Positions 10,644 through 22,400 are shown, counted from the stretch's first letter. The stretch: DNA of 64,000 bases from Rotaria sordida (GCA_905250125.1 CAJNOL010000229.1:124001-188000); one strand, 5' to 3'. Made by a program: numbers and translations. The notes: generated by a model from the sequence alone, not told the origin.

Positions 10644-11306
10644 CTAACAGCAATGTTTATTATCACACATATGTGATGTGTAGCACCATCGTGGTGGTTC
10701 ATGCAATGAATAAGAATGATTGTCTATAACATGTATCATTAATCCTGTAGCAATAATTGATGAGTTTGAATCGTTAGAATCTATGAGATCTTCATTTTGA
10801 TGATTGATACGCCTTTTAATTATAACATTGCTTATATCAGAATCGATAATAGTGTTAGCAACACATAAGAGTTCTTTGTCTATATTCTTAATATTACTTA
10901 GAGATAAATACAACATTTGAATGCATATACTACAAAGCAAGAAGATGACAACAAAAAATACTAATAATCTTATTTGTACCATAACTATATTATTTTTAGC
11001 AACAGTCGCACATCTCATATCGTTAGTTCTGGTATCAAACATACATTGATCAATCAGAAATCGTGTTAGCCATGCATCAAATACATCGTTTTGTACCAGC
11101 AAACGATTGGTCATTACAGAAAGCGCAAAAAAAAGCAAGTGAGAAAATTCTTTGACGTCGTGTAGTGCAATATGGAGAATCGTTTTCAACTTCTTTCTAA
11201 TCGTTTTTCGGGACACCAATGAAATATCAATCGATGCACAAACTCGTGGGCTACCAATCGACAACCTCATTCTATTTAGGCTAACGATCTCTTGTGCTCG
11301 AAACAC
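10644..11306 (-). CDS. Hypothetical protein with one membrane segment
   Basis: An open frame of about 220 codons, long for this AT-rich DNA. It starts at GTG (11306-11304), with the preceding in-frame stop eleven codons upstream and no nearby ATG, so it is either an internal/terminal exon or an incidental frame. One clear hydrophobic stretch, IRLLVFFVVIFLLCSICIQM, lies about residues 112-131. The C-terminal tail is Cys/His-rich (WCYTSHMCDNKHCC). No family recognised. Confidence 0.3.
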   Translation of the reverse strand: MFRAQEIVSLNRMRLSIGSPRVCASIDISLVSRKTIRKKLKTILHIALHDVKEFSHLLFFALSVMTNRLLVQNDVFDAWLTRFLIDQCMFDTRTNDMRCATVAKNNIVMVQIRLLVFFVVIFLLCSICIQMLYLSLSNIKNIDKELLCVANTIIDSDISNVIIKRRINHQNEDLIDSNDSNSSIIATGLMIHVIDNHSYSLHEPPRWCYTSHMCDNKHCC

Positions 11307-11489
11307 AGAACAACTGATAAAAACCTTCGGAAACAGTTAATTCAGCATTGTAAATCTATAACAGCTCTCACCTATTCATTTTCTAGGTCATCAAATATAT
11401 GTCATTCGATGCAGAATTGCCATGTTTATCAACTGACGAGGCTATTCTCTTTTGACAAATGCCAGACCGTACTAAAAACATGCAAATAA

Positions 11490-12600
11490 TATATAGAACC
11501 CTAAAGGAACCTACGACTCACCATATGACATCCCTTTCAGTTCGATTGTCTTGGTTTGTCCAGACATGAAACATATATTAATCGATACAGAATTACTCTG
11601 GCTATCGACTGCTTATGTGATTCTCTCTCGGCAAACGAAGGCAGAATAGCTGGTAGAGATCTAGGAAGCATGATAGGAGTGTTTTTTTAAATTTTTGCTC
11701 GTTTTTGTCTGTTCTAAGTGCTATCGATTGTTTGCCAAGGGATAATTACATCATCAATTGATAGTCGAGGAGATTCTGCATCGATTTTGTTGTGTAACAC
11801 TAGCCTTATTATTTCTCGTTTTTTCTAGTAAAAGTTGGATTGATAGAGGCAAAGCGTGGATTGTGTTTCGATTGGATATCTATATTTTGCGTCCTATTGG
11901 TGTTCGTGGTAGCATCACCTTAATACAAAGTTTGAGAGCTAGCGCCTTATCATTAGTGAAGTGTTTGCATTTGATTAGGCAACGAAGATGTGAATCATGA
12001 TAAGATACGTGTTATTCTTATTAAATAGTATCAGAAGAAAAGTATAGGGTCGTCTTTTTGCTGTTAAAAGTCATACGACTTCTTGCTAAGTATTCATACT
12101 GTTTTGCTCATCATCCGTAACATTGTTTTTTGCATTTAATTTTATTGTTATCAAGTTTTCCTACGTGGTTAAACGTAATATATGGTAACGATCGAATATC
12201 ATATAGTTTGACAACGAATATTTTTTAAAAGAACTTTCCATAATTCTTTCCAAAAAAATGTTTTAAAGTGTTTAATTTTAGCACACAAAAAAGTGTAAAA
12301 TAGATCTAATAATCCTTGAAAACATTTACTCATAGTATCGGATGTTAGTGATGAAACTGGTCTAGGCGTTTGAAGCCCGACGTTTATATGGGTTTCAGTA
12401 AATCAGATTGAACTATTGTATCGATTGATAGATCGGTTCAGCCGGTGTATTGACGGTCGATAACCTAAAATTTGTGCTATGCAATTTATAATGTAAATAT
12501 GATGACTTTCCTTCATCTTTTATATAATTTGACTGATTTAAGTTCGAAAGACAGTTTAAATAAGGGCAGAAAAGAGATAGGTTCTATCAATTATTGGCAG
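11490..12600. other. Intergenic
   Basis: No supported gene. An 80-codon plus-strand frame at 11758-12000 has no recognisable motif and is not annotated. Confidence 0.35.
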
Positions 12601-12624
12601 CGATGGAGTTATATTGGCTGTTTC

Positions 12625-12876
12625 CTATAGAAAAACTCCAAAAATCGATGAAACTTGGATGCAGTATTTCAGACTAGAATATCTTGGGGTCTTTTCAATA
12701 ATTTTCAGTGGTAAACGACCGGCATTCACCGAACAAATCTGAAGACACTCTAGTCCAAAATATTGCGTCCAAGTTTCATCGGCTTCTAGTTTTTCGACCA
12801 GATACAATGATGTTTCTGAATCTTTACGATCCATCCTAGCAAAATCTGCTTGTTTTCGCAGTCCGGAATCATCAAT
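12625..12876 (-). pseudogene. Unidentified coding remnant with internal inverted duplication
   Basis: The minus strand is open from a TAG at 12879-12877 down to 12625 and reads like protein (LRKQADFARMDRKDSETSLY...). The piece DETWTQYFGLECLQ (12780-12741) recurs on the plus strand at 12647-12686 as DETWMQYFRLEYLG, so a coding segment exists here in two opposite orientations 54 bp apart. The nucleotide differences are nearly all transitions. The protein family is not recognised. Partial duplication and missing splice context suggest a gene relic. Confidence 0.35.
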
Positions 12877-12991
12877 CTATGTACCAGTCTAAAACCTCTA
12901 TCGATATGAGTTTTATCGCTGTGCGACGTGATGATCTAAGAACTGATATTACTATAGTAACAATGATTCATTTAGATAAGATAAACAAATA

Positions 12992-13984
12992 ATGCAATAT
13001 CAAAAGATTGGACATACTGATATTGAAATATCTCGTGTAATTCTTGGTTGTGGATGTTTTGGTGGTATTGGTTCGGCTCCATCATTATTTAATCAAGGAG
13101 AAAATGAAGAACAAGCACATGAAATTCTTGATGCTGCTGTACATCTTGGTATAACAACATTTGATACGGCTGATGCTTATGGAGGCGGTAGAAGTGAATT
13201 ATATATAGGAAATTGGTTAAAAAAATGTGATGAAAAAGTTAGAAATAATATAGTGTTGAGTTCAAAAACCTATAATCCAATTTTTGTTGGCGATAGTAAG
13301 GGATTATCAAAAGAAAGAATATCAGAGAAAATTGATGGCACACTACAGCGTCTTGGAATAAAACAGTTGGATATGTATCTTTCGCATGAAATGGATGAAG
13401 AAACACCATTAGAAGAAACACTTAGTTGTTTTAATGAATTACAAAAATGTGGAAAAATACGTGCATTTGGTGCATCAAATATTACTTGTGAAGAATTAGA
13501 AAAAAGCATATCTATTTGTAATAATCTTGGTTTAAATAGATATGAATGGGTACAAAATCCAATGTCATTATTAAATTATCGAGAAGTTGAAAAAATGTTA
13601 CAAATATGCTCAAGATATGGTCTAGGCTTTACTCCTTATAGTCCATTAGCTGGCGGATGGTTAACAGGAAAATATCAAAAAGGTCTCAATTATGAACTTG
13701 GTTCTCGAATGACATTACGACCTGAACCATATGAAATTTATGTTAAACATCAAGATAGTATATATGATGGGTTAAATTCAATGAGAAAAATCAGTAAAGA
13801 ACGATTTGGTAATATAAGTATTGCCGGTTTAAGTTTAGCTTGGTTACTTAGTGATTCTCGAATAACAGGAATAATTATTGGACCTCGCAAACCAGAGCAC
13901 TTGGAACCTATACGTGAAGCATTAAATACGCGTCTTAATGAAACTGATCGAATCGACTTAGCTAATTTATTTCCAGTATTGTAA
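12992..13984 (+). CDS. Aldo/keto reductase
   Basis: NAD(P)H-dependent carbonyl reductase of the AKR TIM-barrel superfamily; physiological substrate unknown. Seen: 330 residues, complete, ATG start, single exon. The catalytic tetrad is intact: Asp58 and Tyr63 (FDTADAYGGG), Lys92 (LSSKTY) and His132 (LSHEMD). IRAFGASNI and FTPYSPLAGGWLTGKY are standard AKR landmarks, and GIIIGPRKPEHLE near the C-terminus is the cofactor-phosphate region. The closest feel is to bacterial YajO/YhdN-type oxidoreductases. With no introns in a genome where animal genes here have many, horizontal acquisition is plausible; this is inference. An AATAAA-type signal lies near 14128. Confidence 0.9.
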   Translation: MQYQKIGHTDIEISRVILGCGCFGGIGSAPSLFNQGENEEQAHEILDAAVHLGITTFDTADAYGGGRSELYIGNWLKKCDEKVRNNIVLSSKTYNPIFVGDSKGLSKERISEKIDGTLQRLGIKQLDMYLSHEMDEETPLEETLSCFNELQKCGKIRAFGASNITCEELEKSISICNNLGLNRYEWVQNPMSLLNYREVEKMLQICSRYGLGFTPYSPLAGGWLTGKYQKGLNYELGSRMTLRPEPYEIYVKHQDSIYDGLNSMRKISKERFGNISIAGLSLAWLLSDSRITGIIIGPRKPEHLEPIREALNTRLNETDRIDLANLFPVL

Positions 13985-14373
13985 ACCGATATTGTTGTGT
14001 ATGCCCATCGAATTTGAAGTTGATTTAATTTTCCATTCCAACTTCTAAGTATCCCTTCTTCGAAGAAAAATAGTTATTATCAACGACTTTGGTGTGAAAA
14101 ACAATGATATGTCACGATTTTTTAAAAATAAATGATGAAGAAGATTAATTGGATCTTTATCTACAAATTTGTCCTTATAAATACCACTTCTTAACAAACA
14201 GAATATCTTAAGACAGAGGCTATGTCCTGCCCTTCTTTTTCCGACGGTTATGAAGTATTGTGTAATATTATACGTATTTTACCACATTGTGTAACGGCAG
14301 AGTAAAAGAAACTTTTGAAAAGTTCATCACAGATCCCCTCAAATGCCAAGCAGCTCAAAGTATAGGCGTTGAT

Positions 14374-14476
14374 ATGGATGTGGGGTGTTGTTGTAAGCGT
14401 GGAAGTGAATGTAAAAAGAACAGCAATAATCTACCTCACTCCCTCCAAACAGACTCTTCCCACTACACCCACATCC
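14374..14476. repeat. Inverted pair of telomere-like repeats
   Basis: ggatgtggggtgttg (14376-14390) is mirrored by cactacacccacatcc (14461-14476), about 70 bp apart and opposite in orientation. Weaker than the pair at 9749 but of the same design. Confidence 0.5.
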
Positions 14477-14529
14477 AAAAAAAAATGCTTACACCATCTC
14501 GTGTTTTATTCATCGTTACTTAGTTTTGT

Positions 14530-15206
14530 TCTTGTTTATTTTCAATAAGCATAAGCAAAAAAAATATTACTCTCGATCAGTCTAGAAAAAGAGAAGTAAA
14601 CCAATACAAAAAAATCACTGTTCTTTTATCTAAAAGTAACACAAAAAAAACACTAATACATATGTATCCCAGGCAAAACGATGTCATATACATCCTCGAG
14701 TAGACGCAATCTATGTCATATTATGTTCATGCTTCTCTTTGTAGTTCAGACGAACAGTGAATTCTTGGTTCTTTTTTCTCTAACAAATTACAGTCATCAT
14801 TTGTCGTAAATTTCATTACCGATAATCGACTAACAATACTAGAAAAATATCCTTAGCTATTCTTCATTTCTGGTATACTCTAAATGAAATTATTTTGCTA
14901 AATAGATATATACTGTTCTTAACAAGGTATTGTACTGAGAATACTTTTCCTTTTTTTCTCCTCGTCAATACATTTGATGAAGTTAAGTTTTTAACCAAAA
15001 ATTCAGTGCTGAATTCTCTATGAAAATCTATTAACTATTATATTCAACAATCTCAAGGCAATTCATAATTCATGATATCACTATTGACAGATAACTTTAA
15101 CAAACCTTATGTAAGTCTATCTCAGTAACATCCAAATTAAATGAATCTTAGAAAAACTCTACCGTTAACAAAGACTATTAAATGACCCTCAAGCCTACTA
15201 GCATCT
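14530..15206. other. Intergenic
   Basis: No gene or recognised repeat. Confidence 0.35.
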
Positions 15207-16787
15207 AGAACCTCTCTTCTGTTTCATGCAAGCACCACAACTTATCGTCACTCACATGCATAGTAACATTTTATCTACGCATTGATATATTATTGAAACA
15301 GCTTGTTAAGTATAATTTTCTATAAAATACACTTAAATTCAAAAAAAAGTCTAAAAATAAGAAAAAGTACATAAAAACAAGGAAAATAAATCTTAAAACA
15401 TTGAGTAATATTCAGTTGAGTTATATAATAAGAATTTCATAGACTCTAATTGGATATTGTAATCGTATAAGAAAATAATAGTTGAATCTCTGGAATCCAG
15501 TTGGAAATAGATTCTGAGAGATTTCATTGAAAACAAAAAAACGCTTGGCGATGATAAGAAGCATCTCAAAATAGTTATTGAAATCCGATTATAATTGTTT
15601 TAACATCTGACTAATAACTAGTTTATATTGGATAAGATCAATTAAAAAAACTATAGATATTTGTTAATGCGTAGAAAAATGAATTGGAAACAAGTTGCAA
15701 GTGTAATTGTCTATTATAAATAGGCGAAAATTAATGAAAAGATTCTTAAATATTAATATCACGCACTTGTTATTTCATTAGAAATATCAAATAAAAGAAT
15801 GAAAGACGAACATGAATTTATAGAACGACAAATATTATCAACACTTTTCAAAAATGAAAATTCTATTCAGAATAAAACAAATTGAATTTCTATTTTCAAC
15901 AAAAGCAATATTTTCATTTCTAAAATGAACTAATAAATATCATATTGCAAAATCATCAACAGAAATATTAAAAGCACTATCATAATCAATCTGTTTAACT
16001 GATTGACATATAACAACTTCTGAAATAGAAAATATAATAAAACATCAACTAACTACGTAGAAAACTAGATATCCCTTTATGAATTAACAGATCTTCAACT
16101 GAGAATATGACAAGGATCTTAGTCAGACAATGTGTCTCGATAAATGAATTGATTTTTTATATTGTTCAAATTTTTTCAAAGAAAATATTGTCAGACAAAT
16201 ATTTACTATGACAATATGCTTGAAGTTTGGCAAACTATCTCCATCAAGAAAGGATACATATTGACGGTGGAAAGAAAAAATGAAAACGGCTACAGTAACG
16301 AACAACAACAAAAAATTCATTAATACGATACTTGTCTAATGAAATTTCTTAGTTAAATATTTGTTTTTTTCTTTAACGTTATTTTTTATATTTACCAATC
16401 GATTTACAATAGGACCTATTTTGAGATGCTTCTTCTTATCAATGTCAAACATTTTTTGTTTTCAATAAAATCTCTCAGAATCTATTTCCAACTGGATTAC
16501 AGAGATTCAACTATTATTTTCTTATACGATTACAATATCCAATTAGAGTTTAAGAAATTCTTTTTATATAACTCAACTGAATATTACTCAATGTTTTAAG
16601 ATTTATTTACCTTGTTTTTATGCACTTTTTCTTATTTTTAGACTTTTTTTTTTTGATTTAAGTGTATTTTATAGAAAATTATACTTAACAAGGTATTTCA
16701 ATAATGTATCAATAAGTAAATAAAATGTTACTGTGCATGTTAGTGAAGATAAGTTGTGGTGCTTGCATAAAGTATAAGAGAGGTTCT
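15207..16787. mobile_element. Non-autonomous element with about 370-bp terminal inverted repeats
   Basis: The left arm 15207-15574 begins agaacctctctt and the right arm 16417-16787 ends aagagaggttct. They match almost throughout, for example gcaagcaccacaacttatc versus gataagttgtggtgcttgc, and ctctcagaatctatttccaa near 16473 versus its reverse complement near 15508. The unique core (15575-16416, about 840 bp) contains only short open frames. One stretch near 15781-15884 reads EISNKRMKDEHEFIERQILS and ends at a stop, without a family match. Long inverted arms and no transposase suggest a deletion derivative or foldback transposon. The insertion lies just upstream of the glutamate receptor gene. 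Confidence 0.8.
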
Positions 16788-17243
16788 GTATGTTGATCGA
16801 AGTGATCGTCGTTTGATGATCTTTGCTGACAGGATATTTTTTCCTAGGACTCGTACTCAATGACTGTTATTAGCATAGATTAAAAATAGTCCCAATCTTT
16901 TAATTAAAATTCTTTTTAATATAAACGATGAAGAGAGATTCAAAAAATGTCTCGATTTGTGAACGAAATCGCACATATGTTTTTTCTTTGATTACAATAT
17001 TCTAAACAATCTTTCATGTTATAGTATTCTGTCTGAAGATTAAGCAATAAAATGGTTAATTGATTATTTATAGACAATTGAAATTAGAATATTTTAATGA
17101 AAATTTTGCTTGATCAAACATATCGAAGAAATGACAATTGTGAGAGTATGATTATTTGTTGAGCAGCCGTTATTTATTATCGTTATTTTTATTTTTCTTG
17201 TGTTTTATTTGATAATTTTATTTGGATTAGAGTCAAAACAGTA

Positions 17244-19931
17244 ATGATATCTTCGTCGAATTTTCGATGTTTGTTATTATATTTTATATCTGGACAATTA
17301 AATCTATATTATATCAGAGCAGCTTGGCCATCGTCAAATTCTTCGAAGATTCAACTCTTAGGTCTTTTTGATAATGTATTCAATAGATCTGCATCTAGTG
17401 AATCATCTGTTCATATTCGAGCTATGTTTAAATCAGCTGTATTACTTTCTCAACAATATAATATAAAAATCGAAGAACAATTCATAGAATGGCAATCAGC
17501 AGAAACAACTGGTAATGTAATCGATGCTCTTAGCAAAACATGTCAAGCATTGTCGTATTCAAATATCGTTGGTATTATTGGTCCAGCTTTATCAAGAGAA
17601 GCTCATTTAGTAGCTGATTTCGGTAGAACAATTGGTATACCTGTTATATCATATAGTGTAACTGATCCTGATTTATCTAATCGAAATGTTCATCGAAATT
17701 TTTATCGTACGGTTCCTTCAGATAATTCAGCTGCATTAGCAATTGCTAAATTATTTTTTCGATTTAATTGGACATCATGTATACTTATTCATCAAAATGA
17801 TGCATTTGGAACTGGAGGAGCAAAAATAATAAATGAAGTATTTATTAATAATAATTTAATTGTTGAACAATTAATTATATTTGATATATTGACACTTCGT
17901 ATTCGAGGTGATTTAAAAAGTTATTTAATAAATAGTCCAACTCGAATAGTTATTTTATGGGCTCAATCAATTTATATAAATTCTATTTTAGAAAATGCTA
18001 TTCAATATGATCTATTGGCTCCACAATTTACATGGATTTTAAGTTCAAGTATTTCATTAAAGAATTTTAATAGTACATTATATGAACAATTAATTGGATT
18101 ATTTTCTATTGAACCTGTTACAGCAAGTGTTGTTAATGTGCCAATAAATACAACATTATTAAATGCAGCATATCAAATTTGGCAACAATATGAACCAGAA
18201 ACATTTCCTGGTTCAACAAATGTGAATTTTTATGCACTATTTGCATTTGATGCAACATGGGCATTAATCAAAGCATTAGAAAAAGTTTGTTCAACAATTA
18301 AAAATAATTCTTATTCATGTTCATCTTTTATTGGATCTTCATTTTGTTTTCATCGACGTTTTGTTCATTCTGATTTATTATTAAATGCACTTTGTAGAGC
18401 CGATTTTCTTGGTGTATCTGGTCCTATTAAATTTAATTTTAATGTAACAGATCGAACTATTGGATCATATTATTATTTACAAAATGTTCAACCTTCTTCA
18501 AATGGTTTAAATTTTGTACCAGTATTAGAATATTCGGATACAACTGATTGGAAAACATTTAAACAGACCAATGTTTTTATTTGGCCAGGGAATTTATTAG
18601 AACCTCCTACTGGTCGAGCAATACTTAAAGGTGTTACTTTAAGAATTGGTGTTATTGAATCAATTCCATTTACAATAGTTACAAATATTATTGATGAGTT
18701 TGGACAGAGTACAACGAAATTAACTGGTTATGTACCTGATCTTATTGCAATATTAGCTGATAAAATTGGATTTATTCCAAATATTCAACTAGCACCATCA
18801 AATCAAACATATTCGGGATTAATTCAAGCAGTTGTCAATGGTTATTATGATATTGTCATTGGGGATATTACAATTACTGCTACACGAAGAAAATTAGTTG
18901 CTTTTTCTAATGCTATATTTGATAATTCTTTACGTATTCTTATGCGAAAAACACCTGATGTCACTGTTGAATTATTATCATTTTTAAAACCATTTTCACG
19001 TAATCTTTGGTTATTAGTTTTAGGTGCTTGTATCTATGCTGGTTTATTAATTTGTGTTATAGAAAGAAAAGATAATAGAATATTTCAAAATCGATCAATA
19101 TTTTCTCAAATAACCTTGAGTATTTGGTATTCTTTTGGTAATATAGTTGGATATGGTGTAGATTTTCATGTTAATACTGCTGCTGGACGTTTATTAACTA
19201 CTGGTTTATATATGTTAAGTTTAATATTATTAGCTACATACACTGCAAATTTAGCATCTGATTTAACTCTATCGAAATCAAAAGATATTATTTCAGGAAT
19301 TAATGATATTAAAAATGGAAAAATTCCATTTAATCGTATAGGTATTCGTACTGGTACAGCTGGTGAAGATTATTATTTAAGAGAAATATCTGTTGGTAAT
19401 CGAGGTTATTATCCATTAAAATCTCTAAAAGAAATGTATGATAGTTTACTTGCTGGTACTATTGATGCATCTTTTATGGATATTGCCGCTGCTGAATATA
19501 TTACTAATAATATTTATTGTAACTTAACTTTAACTGGAGATGATTTTGATAAAGGAGATTACGGAATTGTTACTCCGAAAGAATGGTTATATTCGAAAGA
19601 TTTAGATGTTAATATTTTATTATTAAGAGAATCAGGTCAACTTGATGCTTTAAGACAAAAATGGTTTCAAAAAAGAAATTGTCCTAGTTTAGATGAAACA
19701 TCAATTGCCATGCAAATTGATTCAATGGGTGGATTATTTTTAATTTTTACATTAATTAGTTTTCTATCATTATTATTATTTATATGGTCGAAACGTTTTA
19801 TTATTAAAAATAATTTATTTAACTTGTTACGTCGAAAGAAATTCATATTGACAAAGAAAAAGAAAAAGAAAATGATAAAGCACTCCCGTAGAAAGTCTAT
19901 AATACCTTCATCTACTGTTGTACAATTCTAA
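17244..19931 (+). CDS. Ionotropic glutamate receptor, intronless, with K+-channel-like pore
   Basis: Ligand-gated ion channel subunit of the plasma membrane. Seen: an 895-residue single exon. It has an N-terminal hydrophobic leader and an amino-terminal LIVBP-like domain to about 455 (IVGIIGPALSREAHLVADF, NFYRTVPSDN). The ligand-binding lobe S1 starts near 462 with Arg548 in DITITATRRK, the alpha-carboxylate-binding arginine. M1 is at about 585-605. The re-entrant pore ends NIVGYGVD (633-640). M3 carries ATYTANLAS (664-672). S2 has Asp746 in FMDIAAAEY at the amino-group-binding position (Asp as in NMDA receptors). M4 is about 829-850, followed by a lysine-rich tail. Known: a K+-selective, glutamate-gated receptor was described from Adineta vaga, and bacterial GluR0 has TVGYG. 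This gene fits that group. The polyadenylation-like signal is near 20010. Confidence 0.95.
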   Translation: MISSSNFRCLLLYFISGQLNLYYIRAAWPSSNSSKIQLLGLFDNVFNRSASSESSVHIRAMFKSAVLLSQQYNIKIEEQFIEWQSAETTGNVIDALSKTCQALSYSNIVGIIGPALSREAHLVADFGRTIGIPVISYSVTDPDLSNRNVHRNFYRTVPSDNSAALAIAKLFFRFNWTSCILIHQNDAFGTGGAKIINEVFINNNLIVEQLIIFDILTLRIRGDLKSYLINSPTRIVILWAQSIYINSILENAIQYDLLAPQFTWILSSSISLKNFNSTLYEQLIGLFSIEPVTASVVNVPINTTLLNAAYQIWQQYEPETFPGSTNVNFYALFAFDATWALIKALEKVCSTIKNNSYSCSSFIGSSFCFHRRFVHSDLLLNALCRADFLGVSGPIKFNFNVTDRTIGSYYYLQNVQPSSNGLNFVPVLEYSDTTDWKTFKQTNVFIWPGNLLEPPTGRAILKGVTLRIGVIESIPFTIVTNIIDEFGQSTTKLTGYVPDLIAILADKIGFIPNIQLAPSNQTYSGLIQAVVNGYYDIVIGDITITATRRKLVAFSNAIFDNSLRILMRKTPDVTVELLSFLKPFSRNLWLLVLGACIYAGLLICVIERKDNRIFQNRSIFSQITLSIWYSFGNIVGYGVDFHVNTAAGRLLTTGLYMLSLILLATYTANLASDLTLSKSKDIISGINDIKNGKIPFNRIGIRTGTAGEDYYLREISVGNRGYYPLKSLKEMYDSLLAGTIDASFMDIAAAEYITNNIYCNLTLTGDDFDKGDYGIVTPKEWLYSKDLDVNILLLRESGQLDALRQKWFQKRNCPSLDETSIAMQIDSMGGLFLIFTLISFLSLLLFIWSKRFIIKNNLFNLLRRKKFILTKKKKKKMIKHSRRKSIIPSSTVVQF

Positions 19932-22400
19932 TCATAAAACCCCCTTGAATTTGTTTTACTAGAAAATCGATCGACTTCTATGATGTTATTGTATTTTTAG
20001 TAATCGAAACAATAAAAAAAGAAACATCAGCAAGATTTTTCTGGACTGAATATTGGATGTTGAACTTGTTTATATTTAATAAATATATGGTTAAAAATAT
20101 AGAAATAAAAAACAAATAGAAACAAAGTGAAAAATGATCCATTCTTGTCTGTATGTTGTCTACTCACTGTTTGTCTTGAATGGCTGATAGAAAATAAGTG
20201 AAATTTTAGACAATCATTCAGAATTAAATATGAAATTCTTCTATGTACTGAACGTATACGTTGAAAGCATTTATTGAATTTGTTTTTCGTAAGACTCTTT
20301 GTTGATCAAATTCATGATCTTGGTTAATACGCGATTACAACGATTGTGAATTGCTTCTATCAACTGAAAGCTGTCATATTAGACCGAATAACCAAAACTT
20401 GAATGGCTTCTAGATATAGGAATTCTAGTTTTGTCAAATAATTTTGATAGTTTCTCATTCAATTTATTTTCTCTTTCGATCTAGGCTATTTTCTCTTTGG
20501 GTCTGAGCTATTTCTCTTTGAAAGTGATTCATTTTCTTAAAACCATTGAGTAAAAACGGCTAACTACTCGTAATGAAAATTTTCAGGGAGAAAGCTATAA
20601 CATAATAACAAACTTAGAGGGGAGAAATTCCTCCTCTTCCCTTCCCCCCCCCCCCCCCAATCGTAGAGCCTGTTGTAGAGAACGACTTGGAAGATAGTAC
20701 AATGTTCTAAATACATAGAATACGAAGAAATATTCTGTGACTAAATTTCACAATGGTAATATGCTTTGCTTTTGATTTCCGTAAGAATTGCATTAGTAGC
20801 TCTTCAGACTATATTTGGTGAATATTTTTATTGGCATTATATACCATTGCTAAGATTGCATTCCAATAAATAAAACGAAAGTAATTATATTCTATCAAAG
20901 AATAGAAAACAATCGGATTATTAGATATTATTTAGATTTTAATTCATGCTACCAAAAAATTCTACTAATTATTCATTTATTTAGAACTTCACTATATGAA
21001 TGTAGTATAGAAAGCGTCAGTCTGAATCATGACGATACAATTAATGGGTTCATTATTATTTCAGATCTTCTGTTCTTTTCATTACTAAATATAAAATAAA
21101 ACTCTGAAACTTATTAAATTTTCAGTTTGAAAAATGACTTCAATCACAAATATGCTTAAAGTTGAAATTGACAGATTCTGAAATCGATAATTTAACTGAT
21201 CTACAGTCTGTACGAACTGAAATCAGGTGAGACTAAGCCTATAGAAACCAAAAACAAGTGAGGCTCAAGCCTCACCGGGCCTACAGACTCCACCGCCACT
21301 GCTTACATTCACATTCTCAAAATGGTGTATTTATGAATAAAAGAGTCATATTCATTTATTGATTTCCTGTGTATATTCTTTCAACATTATTTTATTATTT
21401 TGAAATACCACGTCTTTCAAAAGAAAAATTTTAAAATCATTCTTAATAAATGTAATTATTATAATCGATACAAATATAATAGGAATACTTAATTTTGAAG
21501 TTGGAAGAGCTGAATTATATAAACTTCCATGACATCACATTCATTCAATATCATTCTAATGTGATACCATTTGCACTTATCATTTTTACATGATATTAAT
21601 CTTCAATGATGTTATTCATCTACGCTTATCGATCAACTCTTGATATAATTTTCTCTTTCCTTTTTATTTTATATGTGCACTTGATTCGAATGTAATATTG
21701 AAGTTGGTTGATAAAAAGAACGTTTGTGTGAACTAATAATAGTGTTGAAATAAAGATCTATTCAACAAGTAACGGAACTAGGCGTTGATCGAAGTATATT
21801 AAAGAACAATCAGAGCAACGATCAAGTAACAACTGTCCCTCAACTATTCACACACAATTTAATCACATTAAAATCCGTTATAGATATCATAGCAACATTC
21901 ATATCCTCAAAATGTTTTCGAAACTAACTAAATTAACAATGTAGTGAGCTATAATAAGAAATTAAAATAACAACATAAATGCACGTTTGATTGAAGAGAA
22001 AAATAACACAGGTACATATTTTATGTCAAAGAACGCACAAGCCAGAAAAAGAAAAAAACAAATGAAACGCATGTCAGAGAAGGACACAATGAAAATTAAA
22101 AAAATACGAAGAGTCAAGGAAATATATAAAAAGAATTAGAAGAATAATTACATCGTTTACTGTTAAATAGACAAGACTTACAAATATTGATTAGTTTAAT
22201 TAATGTGTCTTATATTCTCAGAGAATTATTCGAATATTCATAAATTTTAGAAATGTCATGTATAAGAGTGAGATGGATCTTTGTAAATACTAATTTCATA
22301 ATCTTATTCAGTAAAATCAAATTATAGACAAGAAGAATAGTAGATAAGATCTTTTAATATACATTGTATTCATAGCAAATTCTATATTATTTTTTATTTT
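19932..22400. other. Intergenic with poly-C tract and hAT-like terminus
   Basis: Holds an uninterrupted C tract of about 16 nt near 20642-20658. At 21245-21300 the minus strand reads CAGTGGCGGTGGAGTCTG..., the style of a hAT transposon end. A second end was not found. Otherwise AT-rich with no gene. Confidence 0.4.
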
